A program made the position numbers and the translations under genes. From NCBI GenBank assembly GCA_963921195.1, contig OY992536.1, forward strand, positions 109,580,778 through 109,644,777: a stretch of DNA of 64,000 nucleotides, given 5' to 3'. This document shows positions 48,101 to 55,849 of the stretch, in pieces. Under the pieces are notes generated by a model. That model had not been told where the DNA came from and did no database searches. It worked only from the letters and a program-made list of their open reading frames with translations. The DNA comes from Pegoplata infirma. Lineage: Eukaryota; Arthropoda; Insecta; Diptera; Anthomyiidae. The first letter of the stretch is position 1; the number at the start of each line of letters is the position of its first letter.

Positions 48101-48500
48101 CACTGTCTAGTAACCCCTCTATTTCCTGACCATTAATTGTAAGCTTTGAATAAAATCTTGTATCCTCCCCCTCATATAACGATGCTGACGATATCTCCTT
48201 ACGGATTCTTTTTCTTTTCTTGTACCGCTCCCTCGCCTTTCTAATCCTATTAGAAACTTCCCCAAAAATTCTTATTCTAGCTTCTTTGTATTCTTTAATT
48301 CTAATATGTAAAGGCTTTAATTCTCTAAACTTTGATTTTTTCATTTCTTCATTTTCTATTTTATCTAAATTCACTAATATTTTAATTTGTTTTTCCGTAG
48401 AATCTGTATTTTGAGTCGACTGATCGGCGACTGGGCCTACTTCTGGGCTGAACGCGCCTCCCCAGTTTGAGACGGGTTCTTTTGCCGGTTTCCCTGGCAT
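45126..48500 (-). CDS. pol: Pol polyprotein (protease, reverse transcriptase, RNase H, integrase), intact
   Basis: 1,124 codons without a break. Order and landmarks: aspartic protease LLDSGATVTCLG (active-site DSGA at 132-135) with FLGIDFM near 202; reverse transcriptase with VDLKDAFWQIPL near 371-382 and catalytic YLDD at 435-438; RNase H with CDASDIGIGAVLF near 583 and TDHSSLKWL at 650; integrase zinc finger H783-H790-C820-C823; catalytic DDE core D853, D913, E948. The protein copies the element RNA into DNA and integrates it. The ATG at 48500 lies inside gag in the -1 frame, and translation is probably by frameshifting at 48488-48494. Ends about 5 kb before the 3' LTR. Its stop codon overlaps a GCA|GTAAGT donor-like sequence. 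Confidence 0.97.
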   Translation of the reverse strand: MPGKPAKEPVSNWGGAFSPEVGPVADQSTQNTDSTEKQIKILVNLDKIENEEMKKSKFRELKPLHIRIKEYKEARIRIFGEVSNRIRKARERYKKRKRIRKEISSASLYEGEDTRFYSKLTINGQEIEGLLDSGATVTCLGRDCLKFVERANLVMHAFNSFIKTADGSPHKIVGRVKANVEFNKLNKIICFYLVPTLNRELFLGIDFMKSFNLFGQVGSLTTNDVSLCDEAEPDSLEVKNHVLSPYQQRQLDSAIALFPCYTEKGLGKTHLEIHSIDTRDATPVKDRHYPVSPAVQKLMYAELDRMLDLGVIEPSESPWSHPVTLVRKGEKNRLCLDARKLNTLTVKDAYPLPHIEGLLSRLGDTYFISSVDLKDAFWQIPLEESSREKTAFTVPGRPLYHFTVMPFGLCNAAQRLCRLMDKVIPAVLRDRVFVYLDDLLVVSPDFNTHLELLNRVSECLDRAGLTINVAKSKFCFKELRYLGYIVGGGKLKPDPAKIESILKYSYPKTAKQVRSFMGATGWYRRFIPDYATIAAPIFETLKKGKSFNFSDQAKVAFDNLKSALTTSPVIVHPDFSKHFYVQCDASDIGIGAVLFQKDESEGEHPIAYFSQKLSPAQRNYSVTERECLAVVMAIKKFRAYIELMPFTIITDHSSLKWLMSHKDLSGRLARWSLHLQSFSFSVEHRQGKQNVVPDTLSRYDMEEVSMVMDTLIDLESDAFKSEHYLELTEKIRTNSEQLPDIKIVDNLVYKRTLPCDGVPLNEDFCWKLWVPLELTDSIIRNAHEPPQAAHGGFHKTLRRIREYFYWPNQSSQVRSFIQKCQVCKEAKPANTVLRPPMGNESIVDRPFQRIYIDFLGPYPRSKAGNCFIFIVLDHLTKFVLLKAMAKANTKNVVRFLISEVFHKFGTPETIVSDNGKQFISREFADVIKNFGINHMRTATHSPQANASERVNQSILAAIRSYLKEDHGDWDKYLSEIECSLRSSVHNSIGVTPYFALFGMNMVNHASVYKLARKLELLNDPEGNVIPKSVKLDLIREKIRENLHNAYLKNEKTYNIRSRNVKFVPGQEVYRKSFQQSDFKNNFNAKLANKFYKCRIVRPIGNSLYEVEDLKGKSLGNFHAKDLKQ

Positions 48501-51292
48501 CTAGGACACTTGGGTGTCACCTCATTCTCTAACCCACACTTAAAACAAAAAGTATGTAGAACTGGCTGAGGGCATGTTTTAAACGTGTGACCCATCTCTT
48601 TACAATTCCAACACAAGTATCGACTGCTGGAAGCTACGGCATCAACTTCCCCGAGTGGATCCCCCTCTGCCTGGTACTCGATTTCATTAACCCGTGGTGG
48701 AACATATCGGCGCTGCTGAAATGTTTGTCTTTGACCAGCCTCCATGCATTCCATCTCCTTGGCCTCGATGCAAAACGATGCCACCGTCTTCAACTTTTCT
48801 CGCTCAAGCAGACTGAAAAGCGTTGGTCTTATATTTTCTTTTAAGACTTTTATCAGCCACTCGTCGGTGCATGGTACTTTTTGCTGATTTCTTATTTTAA
48901 TTAGTGCAGTAAAGAAATCTTCGAATGATTCCTGTGGACCCTGGTAGCGATTCAAAATTTTCTTTTCCAACTGCAACTCACTTTGACCACTTGCAAACCT
49001 AGTTGAAAACGCTTCTTTTAATTGTGGCCACTTCTCCTTATTTGCGGATTTACAGTGTGACCAGTACCAACTAAGTGCTTCGCCTGCTAACAACTGGTGA
49101 AACCCGCACACTACTTCGTCAAAAGTACACTTATAGTCTACCTTCAGTTTCTCTACCTGGAAAACGAAAACCTCTGCTCCCATCGTCTTCTGGGTATTAT
49201 CGAACTTAATATTCCATTTTTCTACCGGCACCTTCTTCTGAGTATCTGGCTCAGCTACATATAAGCCGTTTGGTGCTGGCATGACATTACCTCCTTGTGG
49301 CATTACCTGATAGGCCCCATTAGATTGACCATATGGTTGTGGTACTGCGTACAAGTTGGGTTGTTGCGGAAACACGTAATTTTGTAATTGTTGACTGCTG
49401 ACTGTCTGTGACGGTTGACAAATTGCTGGTTGTGGTATATTTTGGTTATGTACCTGAACTAACGCACATGGATTGTATGGTGTTCCTGACATCGATTGTG
49501 TGTATAACGACTGTTGTGTATTACCTGTAAGTGGTTGCTGTTGAAACATTGTTACTGGTGGAACCGGTGTTGCATTTTGAACAGCCCCATAAAATGGTTG
49601 CTGGACGCCTGCCTGCACTGGCTGCTGCTGCAAAATACCCGTACCTTGAGGTTGTTGTTGAACTAAAATCTGTGGCTGAGCATTAGTAACTTGTACTGGT
49701 AGCGGTTGTTGTTGTTGTTGCGAAAGAGGTTGTTGTTTTTGGGCTGACGGTTGCGGTTTAGCATTGGCCCCTAACTGTTGCAATGGTGGTAGTTGTTGTT
49801 GCTGTGTAAATTGTTGTTGTTGCTGTGAAAATTGTTGTTGCTGCTGTAAATGTACAGCTTGTGAAGGCTGAAAACTGGTTGGTGGTGTTGGAAACCCTTG
49901 GTTTTGCGTTGCAACCAGCGCACCTGATGGTAACTGTGCATACATTGGCTGTTGAACCAGTGGCTGTGGTTGAAAAGCTGTTGCCGGTGGAATAGATACT
50001 GGGTTTTGACCCGGTACAAAAAGATGTTGCTGTGCTTGCACGCTAGGTTGTTGCTGCTGGTTCACAAATTGTTGTAGTTGCTGACCGTTGAGACTTTGTT
50101 GCCAAAACTGTGGTGCAACATTTTGGTATTGCTGGCTAGCAATATTCTGCTGTTGAGTAGATGATGTTACTTGTAGCGGTTGACACCCTACCTGTGATGG
50201 CTGACCCTGTAAATTATTCCCCGCTGGCTGTTGTAATAATGTTTGGACCGGTTGTTGTTGTTGTAGGGAACCTATAGGCTGCTGTTGTTGTTGACTGTTA
50301 CCACCTTGTATAGGAGTCGGTGGTATACTAACGTATGGCTGATTTAAAAATGGAGCTAACATTTGCTGTGGAGCTTGCATGAGTTGTGGTTGAAAACACC
50401 CTTGAGACGACGGAAAAGATGAACCATACCCAATTTGTTGTGGCTGTTGAAAAATGTGGGCATACTGCGGTTGTACACTATTGACCCCTTGCTGTTGTAG
50501 ATTTGGTGGTTGAAAAATCTGACTCTGCGGATTGGCATTCCCATTCTGCTGATACGAAGCCGTAGATGGTGTTGGAGCTGTATTTTTCTGCTGCTGAACT
50601 ACCGTCTGAGATGGTTGACGCTGCGACAACTGTAGTGATTGTGCTGCCTGTTGACTATTAAGGGCATTTTGTTGTGGTGGGGTCGGAATTGCGCCTTCTG
50701 ACTCGCCTGAACCCCCCGTTTGTTGGGCATATTGTTTCAACAATTGCTCCTTCTCTTGAAGTCGCCTTTGCAGACTCGCTACTTCTCTCCTCAAAATAAA
50801 CCACTCGTCGTCAGTACTATTCAGGTCCTGCTGACGTTCTGTGTTATTTTGCCTACCACTACGAAATTCTTGATGAACACTACGGGCTGTCAAGCTACTA
50901 AATTCTGGTGTGACCACAGTGCTATTGGACATATCTGAATCATTCAGGGCTGCAGTTGCATTATGATCATTCGATAAGTTATGCCTACCTAACCCTTCTT
51001 GGTTTCCAGCAATGTTGTGCTGACCAGACACATCTTGAGCCAAAGACATAAACTGCTGCACCACCGGTGCTATTGACGAAGCCGGAGCTGAATGTATTTG
51101 CGCGTTGACCACGTTTGTTGGTAATCCAGGCATTGAGGTCACCGTTCGAGGAATAGCCCCCGTAGCGGTCGAAACTGTGTTGGTGCTAGGATTATTTTCC
51201 ATTGCCAAAGGTGTATTTACGCCTATACCCGCCTGTTCTAATCTTTTTTTCTCCGCCCGTGTCAAAACTCGATTTGTTTGTGACATGGACAA
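48437..51292 (-). CDS. gag: Gag polyprotein with long Gln-rich region, capsid and zinc knuckle
   Basis: 951 codons, intact. Residues 1-160 are Ser/Asn-rich; about 160-680 are extremely Gln-rich, with Pro, Asn and aromatic residues and almost no charge. Residues about 687-855 form a retrotransposon-Gag capsid domain (EKWNIKF, LLAGEALSWYW, YQGPQESFEDFF). A canonical CCHC knuckle CWNCKEMGHTFKTC (894-907) is followed by a four-cysteine motif (916-932). It would assemble particles and package RNA. Start chosen at the first Met of the open frame. The final 64 bp overlap pol. Most Ty3/gypsy Gags are about half this length; the excess is the Gln-rich tract, which reads as an intrinsically disordered, prion-like segment. 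Confidence 0.93.
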   Translation of the reverse strand: MSMSQTNRVLTRAEKKRLEQAGIGVNTPLAMENNPSTNTVSTATGAIPRTVTSMPGLPTNVVNAQIHSAPASSIAPVVQQFMSLAQDVSGQHNIAGNQEGLGRHNLSNDHNATAALNDSDMSNSTVVTPEFSSLTARSVHQEFRSGRQNNTERQQDLNSTDDEWFILRREVASLQRRLQEKEQLLKQYAQQTGGSGESEGAIPTPPQQNALNSQQAAQSLQLSQRQPSQTVVQQQKNTAPTPSTASYQQNGNANPQSQIFQPPNLQQQGVNSVQPQYAHIFQQPQQIGYGSSFPSSQGCFQPQLMQAPQQMLAPFLNQPYVSIPPTPIQGGNSQQQQQPIGSLQQQQPVQTLLQQPAGNNLQGQPSQVGCQPLQVTSSTQQQNIASQQYQNVAPQFWQQSLNGQQLQQFVNQQQQPSVQAQQHLFVPGQNPVSIPPATAFQPQPLVQQPMYAQLPSGALVATQNQGFPTPPTSFQPSQAVHLQQQQQFSQQQQQFTQQQQLPPLQQLGANAKPQPSAQKQQPLSQQQQQPLPVQVTNAQPQILVQQQPQGTGILQQQPVQAGVQQPFYGAVQNATPVPPVTMFQQQPLTGNTQQSLYTQSMSGTPYNPCALVQVHNQNIPQPAICQPSQTVSSQQLQNYVFPQQPNLYAVPQPYGQSNGAYQVMPQGGNVMPAPNGLYVAEPDTQKKVPVEKWNIKFDNTQKTMGAEVFVFQVEKLKVDYKCTFDEVVCGFHQLLAGEALSWYWSHCKSANKEKWPQLKEAFSTRFASGQSELQLEKKILNRYQGPQESFEDFFTALIKIRNQQKVPCTDEWLIKVLKENIRPTLFSLLEREKLKTVASFCIEAKEMECMEAGQRQTFQQRRYVPPRVNEIEYQAEGDPLGEVDAVASSSRYLCWNCKEMGHTFKTCPQPVLHTFCFKCGLENEVTPKCPRCQGNRQKNPSQTGEARSAQK
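48488..48494 (-). promoter_or_regulatory. -1 ribosomal frameshift slippery site GGGAAAC
   Basis: In the gag frame it reads CAG GGA AAC, i.e. the canonical X XXY YYZ heptamer G GGA AAC; a -1 slip gives GGG AAA C, which is exactly the start of the pol frame two codons past its ATG. A possible downstream stem pairs CTGGG with CCCAG about 22 nt later; a pseudoknot was not demonstrated. Confidence 0.8.
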
Positions 51293-52717
51293 TTTAAAAT
51301 CTCAAAAAAAAAAAGAAAGCTAGACACCTCCTTTTTAATAAAAAAACAAAACGGTACACTTGACTTTCGACAAGAAAAGAAAAAAAAAAAATGCCGGGTA
51401 TAGCCCAAAAAAAAAATAAATAAAAAAATGTCAACAATCAAAAAAAAACAGACCAAATTGGTATTAAAAAACCAACAAGACTAATTTACCTTGATCTCCT
51501 ATCAAAGGTATATTGCCGAAAAAATCAAAAGGTGTAGTAAAAAAACCTAAAAACAATCCTGAGCTAAACTAAGCCCCGTAATTATTTTCAAAAAAACAAA
51601 TGCGTTTCAAAAAAAAACGATATAGCATATAAAAAATATTAGCAAAAAGAAAAAAATTAAAAAAAAATATTTAAAAACAATCGAAATTTTATCAACAATT
51701 TCAAAAAAAAACTACCAAAAACGAAATTCTAGTAAATGTGTTTCAATCAATTGAGCTGTGGTAGTGTTTTCAGGTAACCAAAGTTTGTGGATTTAGACAT
51801 AAGTATACAAAAGTTTACCTTTTTTATACTAAATCCTCATTTATGTGTATCAAAAAAAAAAAAAAATTACTGTTTACTTTATTTTTCAGGTTAACGTGGG
51901 TGTATATTGGTGTTTTATATAAAAAAGTGGATTAAAAAGAAAAAAAAAAAACAGCTTATTCAAAGGGGCAACGAACTCAGCGATGCTACGACTGGTGATT
52001 TGGCCTTAAAACCGGAAGTCAACAGGACTAGCCCTTCCCTGAATCCGTTTAATTATGATTTCGTCAAACTCTGCCTTTGGCAGGTAAGTACCCCCGTTCT
52101 GAATACTGCTTGCCGGGTTATTACAAATTATCAAAAAAGTATGTTTTAGAATTTAGTTTTTCCTTGTGTTAAAGCGATGAAAGCGAGTCAGCATATGGAC
52201 TGTAAGCTCAGACTTAACCGCGAAAAACTAAAAACTGCTTGCTTTTGTCTCAAAGGGTCTCCAAAATCTACATCCAAATGTCGCTCGCGTTGAGGACTCT
52301 TAATTTTGACTCAAACGGGTCTTACAAAGGATGCAAATTCCGGGAACCTCTAAGACTCAAACAATTGGGTAATCGTAAAAAAAAATTAATCAAAAAAATA
52401 TAAATTTTTGTTTAACTATTTTCAACTATTGTTCTACTTAACACTTCGTTTACATATTTTTCCCAAACTGTAGCAGCTACGGGCAGATCCGAAGGACCCC
52501 TCCTAGGACTCAAATTGGGAGAAAACATATAAGATTTTTAATCTTTTGAATGCAAAAATGCTTAAACTGTACCCTAAATGTCGCAAACAGCTAGATACTC
52601 TAGAGTCATTCTAGCCGGACATACACTTAAATGTTCAGTTTGGATCCCGCATCCCAAAAGCGAAATTTAAGTTGAACGAAGAACAAAAACGGAATACTAC
52701 AAAAAGTTTTACTTCGG
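51293..52717 (-). other. 5' leader of the LTR element
   Basis: 1.4 kb between primer-binding site and gag ATG, T-rich on the element strand and without long ORFs on it. On the plus strand it carries another acceptor-donor pair (exon 51890-52083). Confidence 0.7.
51890..52083 (+). other. Candidate antisense exon in the leader
   Basis: Preceded by TTTATTTTTCAG (ending 51889) and followed by CAG|GTAAGT (52084). A frame starting at 51907 stays open through the exon (about 59 codons). Confidence 0.3.
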
Positions 52718-52735
52718 GCCCCACGTTGGGAGCCA
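52718..52735 (-). promoter_or_regulatory. Primer-binding site, tRNA-Lys type
   Basis: Element-strand TGGCTCCCAACGTGGGGC, 3 nt from the 5' LTR. It is complementary to the 3' end of insect tRNA-Lys (plus strand GCCCCACGTTGGG-GCCA form) except for one position (A where C is expected). Osvaldo-type gypsy elements use the same primer. Confidence 0.85.
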
Positions 52736-52738
52736 TTC

Positions 52739-54425
52739 TGTACTGTCGGGTTCGTGTAATTAAACAAAATGGATGCCAGATTGTCAACGCCGCTGGTATG
52801 CCCGCGTTTGGCACGGCTAAGCTCGCCGGATGGGGTGGTTCTTGTTGACGATCTGGTACAACGACAGTGACATGAAAATCATACCAGCTTTTAGTTGTGG
52901 AGTAACCAAATTAAACGAAAAATTACGAATGGGACCCGAAGCAAAACACGAAAAAGGGACAATGGAATTTTACACAAATACACCAATATACTTACACTCA
53001 CCTTTAATTTAAAACACATAAAGTTGGATGCTGACTGTTGGTATGTCAGCCGGAGCCCTCCCGCTTGGAATCCATGGGAATCCCACCATGATAACCGATT
53101 TGGAATCTACGAGGTTATCCCAAGGTCGCCTCCACAAACTGAGGTTACCCTACTACCACTTGCCTAAATTTCTTAAGCGCTCATATTAATTAAAAAAAAA
53201 AACACAAATCTTTTTCAATATTTAAATTCATAACAAAATTGTATGTATTTTATTTATATTTAATTCCAATAAAATTTTTAAAAAAAACAAGCTCATATAG
53301 TTTTATCTTTAAGCCTCTGAAGGGAAATTAAAAAGTTTACTTTAACCATGTTAAATTGCAATATAAATAAAATTACGTAAGAAAGTTTAATGATGATAAA
53401 TCTTGTATACAAGAAAAACAGAAATAAAAAAAATTATATATTTAATGTTGTTTTATTATCTTTGTTTCCTCATGGATAAATGCCAAGGTGTATGGATGGA
53501 CCTTTCTGTTACGGCTTAATCTGGTGAGATAATTCCGCAGCGGTTTTGTCGTCCGTTTTTCTGTCCTTAGGTAAGGTATCACCAGTACGCATAAATTTTT
53601 AGCACATATATATATAAAGTTTTTTTTTATATATAATTTGTCTTTAAAGCAAACACTCTTAAAACCTGGGAAATTGATCCCTACTTTACACGAGTTCCTA
53701 GGAATGAGCTCAACCCTACTAAAACTTTAACGCGCACCTTTTAGTATATTTCTTTAAAAGGGAATGTTTTAAAAAGGTAATTCGTTACTAAATGTTTTCC
53801 CTAAATTAAATTATTTTTATTATTTAAAAAACCAAACATATATATTTATCTCTTTTTATAGAGCGCAAATCTCGTCAGTCGGTCGTCCAGGTGTTTTTGT
53901 CCTGATGGATTGTCCAAAAAACCAAAACGGAATACCTGTTGGATCGATTTTTCTGCTGAGGCTCCAATGATGTTGGTCGGACAGAGGTGTTGCTGGTGTT
54001 TGAATAGCACAAATTTTCAGTTTACTTTAAGTATTTATTTTTCTGTTTTTGTTCAAAAATGTTTAGTTTTATATTAATTGTATTGTTATTTTTGTTCACA
54101 ATAAAAAACGATAGGCAAAGGCAATAAAATGGCTGGCCGCCTTTCTTCCTTCTCTGTTGTTGTTGGTTTTCTTTATTTTTCGCAAAATCTTCGGGTTGAG
54201 GAGCACTTGTCCGACCGCTTGTAGAATTTCAGGCAAAAAGGACGGAAGTTCCTTCTGTTGTCTAGATTGTCAGCCATTAGAGGCTGCCAAAACAATTGCC
54301 AAAACTTTCGGGCAGTTCTTACGGTTGCATACAATAGTACTTTTTCTTCTAATATCAACCTCTTCTTCTTATTAAAATCCGTTACATTCAAATGCAAACG
54401 TAACCCACTAAGTGCGACCATGGCA
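52739..54425 (-). repeat. 5' LTR (1,687 bp)
   Basis: Same sequence as 38370-40056. Small open frames inside both LTRs are identical by duplication and are not genes as far as can be seen. Confidence 0.95.
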
Positions 54426-54429
54426 AATT

Positions 54430-54525
54430 TTTCTTTAGAACAATTTTCAGATTCTGAGACAATTGTTCTATAGAAAGTACCATATTGTGAGACTATTTTT
54501 CTAAAGAACTTTTTCTGTAGATGCT
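54430..54525. repeat. Array remnant right of the LTR element
   Basis: TTCAGATTCTGAGACAATTG and TTCTATAGAAAG units continue the array interrupted at 38369, confirming insertion into the minisatellite. Confidence 0.8.
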
Positions 54526-54534
54526 AAATTATCA

Positions 54535-54726
54535 CTAACCGGAATTTGCAATCAAAAACCTCAAGTCATTTTCTGGAACTGCTTTGGTGTGAACCAACAC
54601 TGCGAACCGGAGACCAATTGTTTTATGTTTTTTATGGCGTTCCTTAAAATTTAAACTGCCTACATTGGGTGGAGATTCCAAGTAATCTATTTTTACAAGT
54701 TCCGATTAAACCACCACCGTCTGCAA
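54535..54726 (-). pseudogene. Possible exon of a captured or decayed gene
   Basis: On the minus strand a TTACTTTCAG acceptor (ending 54727) is followed by an exon-like segment with one early TAA and then 56 open codons to TAG (54705-54535). The peptide contains LVKIDYLESPPNVG and a basic RHKKHK patch. Not recognised. Confidence 0.3.
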
Positions 54727-55254
54727 CTGAAAGTAAATATTTTGGTTAATATACGTTTATCAAATATATAAACACATTATTTTTGCTTACCTTTTTAATT
54801 AATTAAATAAATTTGTTCCTCACACGCAAAAAAATAACTGGTGTAAGAATAACTACTGTAGCTTAGGTAAATTTTTTTTTATATGGTTTCAAAAATAATA
54901 TACAAGTTATATATAAATTTCCAAAGTTTGAGTTAAAATTGCCATTGCCATTTATTTTGTATTATGCCAAAGTTCACTTTGTTGCACCATTTTTAATCTT
55001 ATTCCTTTATAATATTTAAATATTTGACATTGTGGTTTTTTTAAAGTGTAAACTTGATATCTTTACCTAAGTTATTTGGAAAGTATCATACTTTTAGTGG
55101 GATAACCTGTAAAGTGTTACCTCGACCAATTTAAAAATGCTTGCTTTTGAGAATAAAATAAGTACTTAAGTACTTTCTTTTCCATCTCCCATCAAATTAT
55201 TTTTTTTTTAATTTTTACAATAAGAAATAATTATACTTAAAATTGCAAATTGCA

Positions 55255-55449
55255 ATGGAAGAAAAGCTTTTAAGGGGTGCTAACATTGAAGTAAGTATTT
55301 AATAGTTTTATTACGAGTTTTTTTTTATTTAATGTGTGTTTATATATAATTTATTAAAAAGGCATTCCCCGAAGATTCAATGCCAAATTTTTCAAGGTTG
55401 TGATCAACATTTGGACTTATACTGGGAGCTAACAAAAAAAAAGCAATGA
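55255..55449 (+). pseudogene. Two-exon gene-like fragment in the CACGC element
   Basis: ATG at 55255, 12 open codons, donor GTAAGT at 55291, an 81-nt intron ending AAAAAG at 55371, then an in-frame exon that meets a stop after 13 codons; further open pieces follow to about 55560 near another donor-like GGTAAG. Looks like the start of a decayed gene, not recognised. Confidence 0.35.
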
Positions 55450-55849
55450 AACTGCACTCTGCTTAAAAAATGAATTAGAGCGAAGACCAAACAGCCGTCG
55501 TTCAAGAACCGCCAAGGGAGTCTAAAGTATTAATTGCTACGAGTTCTTTATCCAGCAAGCGGTAAGAAAGGTCAAGTGATGTTTCCTACATCTTCAGTTC
55601 AAAAGCGAACAACCCGCAAAGGAAACTGGTTTACAATGTATGCGGTAATGGTGGTTGACCATATTACAATCATCCAAATTTTGACACCAATACAAGTGAG
55701 AACGAGTTTATCATTATGCCTGTATTTTGAGTCCTGTGGAAGGCACGATACAGTTCAAAACAAAATAGCCGGATCCCTGAAAGTGTCTCAGAATCAAAAA
55801 CTTTTTCCATGTCGAAGAATCTAAGAATTTTTCTATACGAATTTTTTTT

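Larger units (their letters stand above)
38370..54425 (-). mobile_element. Full-length Ty3/gypsy LTR retrotransposon, 16,056 bp
   Basis: Two direct LTRs (38370-40056 and 52739-54425), AATT target duplication (38366-38369 and 54426-54429), primer-binding site at 52718-52735, and intact gag and pol on the minus strand. Domain order protease, reverse transcriptase, RNase H, integrase places it in Ty3/gypsy (Metaviridae). No recognisable env. The 5-kb region between pol and the 3' LTR is unusually long; a polypurine tract just before that LTR is not obvious (the minus strand there reads GGATGGTTGGGTT). The LTRs look identical, implying a recent insertion. Confidence 0.95.

Noticed and set aside
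45957..51323. Plus-strand ORFs opposite gag-pol
   Set aside because: Shadows of the coding strand; intact gag and pol explain their openness.
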